In this document: piece by piece, positions 57,733-62,056 of the stretch
Layout of the letters: every line of letters starts with the position of its first letter
Position numbering within the stretch: position 1 is the first letter of the stretch
Assembly: GCA_044338255.1 (NCBI GenBank)
Contig: JBIILZ010000006.1
Location: forward strand, 1 to 62,056
Origin: CAIUVD01 sp044338255
Lineage (GTDB): Bacteria; Planctomycetota; UBA11346
Direction: 5' to 3'
DNA: 62,056 bases
The notes under the pieces: model-generated
Databases searched by the model: none
Seen by the model: the letters and a program-made list of their open reading frames with translations, nothing else
Told to the model about the DNA's origin: nothing
Program-made: the position numbers and the translations under genes

Positions 57733-58740
57733 ATGCTGCACCCTCGTGCGACCGCCCAATGCGTGGCCGTCGGCACCTTTCTCCCCGAGCGCCGGCTGAC
57801 CAATGCCGAGCTTGCGGCACGTGTCGACACCACTGATGAATGGATCGTTTCACGCACCGGCATTCGTGAACGGCGCCTGGTCGAACCGGGCACGCCGTGT
57901 TCCGTGATCGCCACTGCCGCCGGCCGTGATTGCCTGACGCGCGCCGGAGTCAGCGCCGAGACCCTTGATGGGATCATCGTCGCGACCATTACCGGCGATC
58001 AGCGCATGCCGGCAACCGCCAATATCGTCCAGCATGCGTTGGGTGCGACCACCGCCTGGGGCTATGATCTGCTGAATGCCTGCAATGGCTTCCTCGCCGC
58101 CCTAACCACCGCCGCCTCGATGATCGAGGCCGGTCGGGCCAAGCGCATCCTGGTGATCGGCGCCGATGTGATGAGCTCGATCATCAACCACCATGATCGC
58201 AACACCTGCATCCTCTTCGGCGATGGCGCGGGGGCGGTGCTTCTCGAAGCCGGGCCTGAAGACGCTGCCACCGGCGTGCGTGGCTGGGAGATGCATTCCG
58301 ATGGTGCTGGCGGCGATGAACTGATTCTGCCCTGCACCGGCTCGGCGCCCTCGTCGCCGGGACAGCTGCCGGTGGTCTACCAGAATGGTCGCACGGTGTT
58401 CGCCCATGCTGTTCGCCGCATGGCCGAAGTCGCCGACCACTGCCTGACCAGCCAGGGACTGACCGGCCGCGATGTCGATCTGATCATCCCCCATCAGGCC
58501 AATATCCGCATCATCGAAGCCACTGCCGAACGTCTGCACGTGCCGATGTCGCAGGTCGTGGTCAACATCGCCGAGGTCGGCAATACCACGGCCGCGACAC
58601 TGCCCCTGGCCCTGGCCCAAGCCGCCAGCGATGGCCGCCTGACCACCGGCACGCGCGTCCTGCTGGTGGCCTTCGGCGGCGGCTTCACGTGGGGTGCGTG
58701 CTACCTGCAATGGGGCCGTGGGCAGGTGCCCGCTTCATGA
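57733..58740 (+). CDS. fabH: 3-oxoacyl-ACP synthase III (FabH-like)
   Basis: KAS III condenses an acyl-CoA primer with malonyl-ACP to start fatty acid synthesis. The 335-residue protein has the family start TTDEWIVSRTGIRERR, the catalytic triad C117 (LNACNGF), H254 (IIPHQANIRI) and N284 (EVGNTTAAT), and GGGFTWGA at the end. GGAG five bases upstream supports the ATG at 57733. The stop overlaps the start of E1alpha (ATGA), so its primer may be supplied by the 2-oxoacid dehydrogenase encoded next. Related thiolase-fold enzymes with other starter units cannot be excluded. Confidence 0.92.
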   Translation: MLHPRATAQCVAVGTFLPERRLTNAELAARVDTTDEWIVSRTGIRERRLVEPGTPCSVIATAAGRDCLTRAGVSAETLDGIIVATITGDQRMPATANIVQHALGATTAWGYDLLNACNGFLAALTTAASMIEAGRAKRILVIGADVMSSIINHHDRNTCILFGDGAGAVLLEAGPEDAATGVRGWEMHSDGAGGDELILPCTGSAPSSPGQLPVVYQNGRTVFAHAVRRMAEVADHCLTSQGLTGRDVDLIIPHQANIRIIEATAERLHVPMSQVVVNIAEVGNTTAATLPLALAQAASDGRLTTGTRVLLVAFGGGFTWGACYLQWGRGQVPAS

Positions 58741-59720
58741 TCGATCGGCTCGATCATTTCCGTTGGATGGTGCTCGCCCGCGCGCTCGATGAGCGCTTGG
58801 CGGCGCTCTATCGCCAGGACCACATCCGTGGCGGCAGCGTCTTCAGCGGCAAAGGCCAAGAGGCGTATTCGGCAGCCGCCGCCCTCAGCCTGCGCCAATG
58901 GACCGCAGACACGCCGGGCGATTTCTTCGCACCGTTGATCCGCGACAGCGCCGGTCGCCTCGCCTTCGGCGAGCCGATCCTCGATGCCGTGCGCACCTAT
59001 TGCGGCCGCCGCACCGGCCCGATGCGCGGCCGCGACGGCAATGTCCACCGTGGTGATCTCAGCCTCGGCCAGCTGCCGATGATCTCGCATCTCGGGGCCT
59101 CGGTCAGCGTCATCAGCGGCATGCTCATGGCTCGCCGCCACCTCGGCACCCTCGCCGACAGCGTCGGTATCGTCAGCCTCGGCGACGGTGCGATGCAGAC
59201 CGGCGCCAGCCATGAAGGCATCAACGTCGCGGCGGTCGAACGCCTGCCGCTGATCATCCTCGTGGCCGACAACCAGGTCAGCTATTCGACGTTCCGCGAT
59301 CGCTCGTTTGCCTGCCGCAGCTTGGTTGATCGCGCCATCGGCTATGGCTGCGGCGCGCACTCCTGCGACGGCACCGATTTCGACGCCTGCCGCCTCACCG
59401 TCGAAGCCGCGGTGGCGGCGGCCCGCGCCGGGAAGGGCCCGCAGATGGTGGTGGCCTCCCTGCTGCGCCTCGCCGGCCACGGCGAGCACGACGACAATTC
59501 CTATATCGGCGCCGAGCTGCGCGCGCGCTTCGGTGATTGCGTCGCCCTTGCCGAGGCCCGGCTCACGAGCGAAGGCGTGGCCACCGCGCCCTATTGGGAA
59601 GCCGCGAAAAGCGCCATCGCCGCCGCCGTGACCCAGGCCCTGTCCGAGCCCGGTCCGGATGTGGCGGCCGAAGATTGGACGGCGCGCAGCCTGAAGAATC
59701 TCACGGAATTCCGCGCATGA
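58737..59720 (+). CDS. 2-oxoacid dehydrogenase E1 component, alpha subunit
   Basis: Thiamine-diphosphate-dependent decarboxylase subunit, 327 residues. It shows the E1alpha fold: the TPP motif GDGAMQTGASHEG ... VADNQVS, the pyruvate/branched-chain type PMISHLGASVSVISG, and a FRDRSFA loop near the phosphorylation-loop position. It pairs with the next gene to form the E1 heterotetramer. Substrate (pyruvate, branched-chain 2-oxoacids or acetoin) is not certain; coupling to fabH favours branched-chain substrates, as inference. ATGA overlaps on both sides. Confidence 0.9.
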   Translation: MIDRLDHFRWMVLARALDERLAALYRQDHIRGGSVFSGKGQEAYSAAAALSLRQWTADTPGDFFAPLIRDSAGRLAFGEPILDAVRTYCGRRTGPMRGRDGNVHRGDLSLGQLPMISHLGASVSVISGMLMARRHLGTLADSVGIVSLGDGAMQTGASHEGINVAAVERLPLIILVADNQVSYSTFRDRSFACRSLVDRAIGYGCGAHSCDGTDFDACRLTVEAAVAAARAGKGPQMVVASLLRLAGHGEHDDNSYIGAELRARFGDCVALAEARLTSEGVATAPYWEAAKSAIAAAVTQALSEPGPDVAAEDWTARSLKNLTEFRA

Positions 59721-60703
59721 GCCTGCCCGTCCTGACCTACATGGACGCCATCCGCCTGGCGCTCGGCGACAGCCTCGCCGCCGATGCCCGAGTCTTCATC
59801 TATGGTCAGGATATCGCCGGCGCCTTCGGCGGTGCCTTTAAGGCCACCAAGGGCCTTTCGGAGCGCTTCCCCGGACGGGTACTGAATTCGCCGATCTCGG
59901 AAGACGCGATGACCGGCATCGCCATCGGCGCGGCTCTCGAAGGCGCCCGCCCGATCATCGAATTCCAGTTCGCCGATTTCGCGTCGATCGCCTTCAATCA
60001 GCTGGTCAACCATGCGGCGACCTATTACTGGCGCACCGGCCGCAGCGTGCCGGCGGTGTTCCGCTTTCCTGGCGGCGGCACTCCCGGCGGCGGCCCGTTC
60101 CACTCGCAGATGCCCGAGGCCTGGCTCACCCATCATCCCGGGCTGGTGGTGGTCTCGCCGTCGACCGTGGCCGACGCGTACTTCATGCTTCGTGACGCCG
60201 TCGCCTGTCCGGATCCGGTGATCTACGTCGAGCACAAGGGGCTCTACAACCACCTCAAGGCCGAGTTCGATCCTCAGCTCAGCGAGCATCTGCCGCTGGG
60301 CGCAGCCGCCATCCGCCGCCCCGGACGCGACTGCACGCTGATCAGCTACAGCGCCATGGTCCATACCTGCATGGCTGCTGCCGAGCGTTTGGCGAGCGAG
60401 CATCAGCTCGATGTCGAAGTCATCGACCTGCGCTGCCTGCGGCCGCTCGATACGCGCACCATCCTCGATTCGATCGCGCGCACCAATCGCGTGGTGATGG
60501 TCACCGAGTCGTGGCCGTTCGGCGGCATCGCCGCTGAGATCCTCGCGACCGTGGCCACCGAGGCCTTCCAATATCTCGATGCTCCGCCGCGGCGGTTGTG
60601 CGCTGAAGACACCCCGATCCCCTATCATCCCGACCTATTCCACGCCCACCATCCGGATGCCGACCGGATCGTGCAGGCGGTGCTCGAAACCGTGGATTTC
60701 TAA
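59717..60703 (+). CDS. 2-oxoacid dehydrogenase E1 component, beta subunit
   Basis: A 328-residue transketolase-like beta subunit. It has DAIRLALGDSL, the FGGAFKATKGL segment, the family signature NSPISEDAMTGIAIGAAL, FRFPGGGTPGGGPFHSQ and the C-terminal VEVIDLRCLRPLDT. It completes the E1 active site with the alpha subunit. It overlaps E1alpha by ATGA and E2 by TAATG, so all subunits are made from one coupled message. Confidence 0.93.
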   Translation: MSLPVLTYMDAIRLALGDSLAADARVFIYGQDIAGAFGGAFKATKGLSERFPGRVLNSPISEDAMTGIAIGAALEGARPIIEFQFADFASIAFNQLVNHAATYYWRTGRSVPAVFRFPGGGTPGGGPFHSQMPEAWLTHHPGLVVVSPSTVADAYFMLRDAVACPDPVIYVEHKGLYNHLKAEFDPQLSEHLPLGAAAIRRPGRDCTLISYSAMVHTCMAAAERLASEHQLDVEVIDLRCLRPLDTRTILDSIARTNRVVMVTESWPFGGIAAEILATVATEAFQYLDAPPRRLCAEDTPIPYHPDLFHAHHPDADRIVQAVLETVDF

Positions 60704-61878
60704 TGAAGCTCGATGTCCGCATGCCGCAATTTGGCGAGTCTGCCGCCGAAGCCACCGTCGTCGCCTGGTTGGTGCAACCGGGTACAGCGGTGGCGGCCGA
60801 ACAGGAGATCGTCGAAGTCCAGACCGAGAAATCGCTGCTGACCGTCGCCGCCCCGGCCGCCGGCATCCTCTCCGAACATCGCGCCGCCGCCGGTGACAAG
60901 GTCGCCGTCGGTGATGTCATCGCCCTGCTCGATGTCGCCGAAGGCACCCTCACACCGAGCCGGCCCCTGCCGGTGATTTCCGCCAACACGCCCCCGGCGA
61001 GCACGTCGGCCGCCAGCAATGGTGCCGGCGAAACCCGCGCCCCGCGGACCCGGCCACCACGCGGCGAAGCCACCCTGCGCGCGGCGATGGGCGACGCCGC
61101 CTTCATCAGCCCGGCGGTGCGCGTGCGGCTCATCGAAGCCGGCCTGACCATCTCCGATCTCGCCACCATCCATGGCACCGGTCTGAGCGGCCGCGTCACG
61201 GTCGATGATCTCGATGCCTACCTCGCCCACGGCGAACCCATGAGTGGCGTGCGCCAAGCCGTGGCCCTGGCGATGTCGCGCTCGTGGCAACGGCCGCTGG
61301 CGACCGTCGCCCGCCCGGCGCGCATGGACGCCCTCCTCGCCCACCGCCGGACCATCGAAGGCCGGCCGAGCGCGACCATCTACGCCCTGCGCGCCCTGGC
61401 GGTGGCGATGGTCGCCCAGCCGACTCTCGCCTGCCGCTTGTACGGCAACCGCCTGCTCAAGGCCCAATCCATCGATCTGGCGGTGGCGGTCGAGATCGAC
61501 GACGGCGTGTTGACGCCGGTGATCCGTGGCGTCGACAAGCTCAGTCTGGCGCAGCTGACAATCGCCTTCGATCAGCTGATCGAGCGCGCCCGTGCCGGAC
61601 GGGTCAGCGATGCCGGCAGCGCCGTGGCCACGGTCAGCAACTATGGCACCTTCGGCCTGACCTGGGCCACGCCCATCCCCCTGCCCGGCCAAGCCTCGAT
61701 CCTCGGCCTGGGCTCGGTGGAAAACGTCCCCGAGTGGGACCCCGCGATCAAGGGCTGGGGTCGCGCGCGCCAGGCCGAGCTGACCTTGACCTTCGACCAT
61801 CGCATCGCCGATGGCGGGGCGGCCGGTCGTCTGCTGCAGCAGGTGGCTGATTTGCTTGAGCACCCCGAGAAGCTGTAA
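60703..61878 (+). CDS. 2-oxoacid dehydrogenase E2 component (dihydrolipoyl acyltransferase)
   Basis: A 391-residue E2. The N-terminal lipoyl domain has the lipoylated lysine at K43 (VQTEKSLLTV). A Pro/Ala linker follows, then the peripheral subunit-binding domain (ISPAVRVRLIEAGL ... GRVTVDDLDAYL, about 135-172). The catalytic core ends with the active-site motif FDHRIADGG. It transfers the acyl group to CoA and forms the core of the complex. No E3 (lipoamide dehydrogenase) is in the window; a shared E3 elsewhere is likely. The operon ends here. Confidence 0.94.
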   Translation: MKLDVRMPQFGESAAEATVVAWLVQPGTAVAAEQEIVEVQTEKSLLTVAAPAAGILSEHRAAAGDKVAVGDVIALLDVAEGTLTPSRPLPVISANTPPASTSAASNGAGETRAPRTRPPRGEATLRAAMGDAAFISPAVRVRLIEAGLTISDLATIHGTGLSGRVTVDDLDAYLAHGEPMSGVRQAVALAMSRSWQRPLATVARPARMDALLAHRRTIEGRPSATIYALRALAVAMVAQPTLACRLYGNRLLKAQSIDLAVAVEIDDGVLTPVIRGVDKLSLAQLTIAFDQLIERARAGRVSDAGSAVATVSNYGTFGLTWATPIPLPGQASILGLGSVENVPEWDPAIKGWGRARQAELTLTFDHRIADGGAAGRLLQQVADLLEHPEKL

Positions 61879-61897
61879 TCGCAGGGGCTTTTAGCTC

Positions 61898-62007
61898 AGG
61901 GGCTTCGCCCCTACGGCCTGGCGGCCTACCCCCGGCCTTTGTCGCGGCTCGTTTTCAGCGGAACGCTGAAAACGTGGCGGGATCGGCTGCGCCGATTTTA
62001 TCCCGCC
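61898..62007. repeat. cluster of hairpins after the 2-oxoacid dehydrogenase operon
   Basis: Several dyads lie close together: AGGGGC-TTC-GCCCCT (61898-61912), an 11-bp perfect stem around GAA at 61950-61974 (CGTTTTCAGCG), and a nested structure closed by GGCGGGA (61976-61982) and TCCCGCC (62001-62007) with an inner TCGGC-TGC-GCCGA. No T-tract follows. It may be REP-like intergenic repeats or a structured RNA; the window ends soon after. Confidence 0.6.
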
Positions 62008-62056
62008 AACGCCGCTCGGCGGCCGTTTAATTCAGTGGGCGGGATGAGCTGAGTTC

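Noticed and set aside
61885..61960. tRNA-like start (TTAGCTCAG after a G-rich stretch)
   Set aside because: No anticodon arm, T-loop or closing acceptor stem can be formed. The sequence instead forms simple hairpins.

Overview
This is a GC-rich, gene-dense chromosomal segment from a diderm (outer-membrane) bacterium. The outer membrane follows from the TonB-dependent receptor at 31165-33087 and the lipoproteins. Several family choices point to the Planctomycetota or a neighbouring PVC-type lineage: duplicated zinc ribbons on a proline/alanine-rich single-pass protein, a DUF1573 protein, a pseudopilin with an H-x9-DG motif, a fused CcoN-CcoO oxidase subunit, and many TPR proteins. This placement is an inference from family content; no rRNA or ribosomal protein gene is present to test it.

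Layout. 1-4.9 kb: HflX GTPase, a small unknown protein, a soluble histidine kinase coupled to a receiver-HATPase protein, and a XerD recombinase. 4.8-9.7 kb: a lipoprotein, then cobalamin genes: BtuF and BtuD on the minus strand, divergent from CobU-CobT-CobS. 9.7-19.9 kb: a TPR protein, a small damaged membrane gene, MarR-YceI-membrane protein, a zinc-ribbon protein, GpmI, BioD, DUF1573, an orphan kinase and a serine-protease-like protein without its catalytic residues. 19.9-27.1 kb: a cbb3 oxidase cluster, with CcoI copper ATPase and SafE-type protein divergent from CcoS-CcoNO-CcoQ-CcoP-CcoH and an Rrf2 regulator. 27.1-30.7 kb: a short-chain dehydrogenase and ValS. 30.8-34.1 kb: a cobalamin riboswitch followed by BtuB and BtuC, the receptor and permease that complete the uptake system begun 24 kb upstream. 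34.1-41 kb: a large exported TPR protein, a small unknown, an LtaS-like enzyme and GltX. 41.2-48.8 kb: a Tat-exported amine oxidase, a Phd/ParE-type toxin-antitoxin pair, a polysaccharide deacetylase, an ABC-F ATPase and two coupled GGDEF proteins. 48.9-57.4 kb: Pgi, UvrB, a secreted repeat-containing protein, DUF1844, a lipoprotein, a pseudopilin and a membrane protein. 57.7-61.9 kb: FabH coupled to the E1alpha, E1beta and E2 subunits of a 2-oxoacid dehydrogenase.

Most operons are tightly coupled through ATGA, GTGA, TGATG or TAATG stop/start overlaps. The most distinctive feature is an abundance of short tandem duplications (8-20 bp units). They occur in frame inside disordered protein segments, in intergenic DNA, and at gene junctions, where they have copied stop/start overlaps or Shine-Dalgarno-like sequences. 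I see no CRISPR array, rRNA, clear tRNA, phage or complete insertion sequence. The strongest leads are the duplicated junctions before btuC and after yceI, the protease-like protein lacking catalytic residues, the amber codon at the end of the large TPR gene, the receiver-HATPase signalling pair, and the FabH/2-oxoacid dehydrogenase operon.
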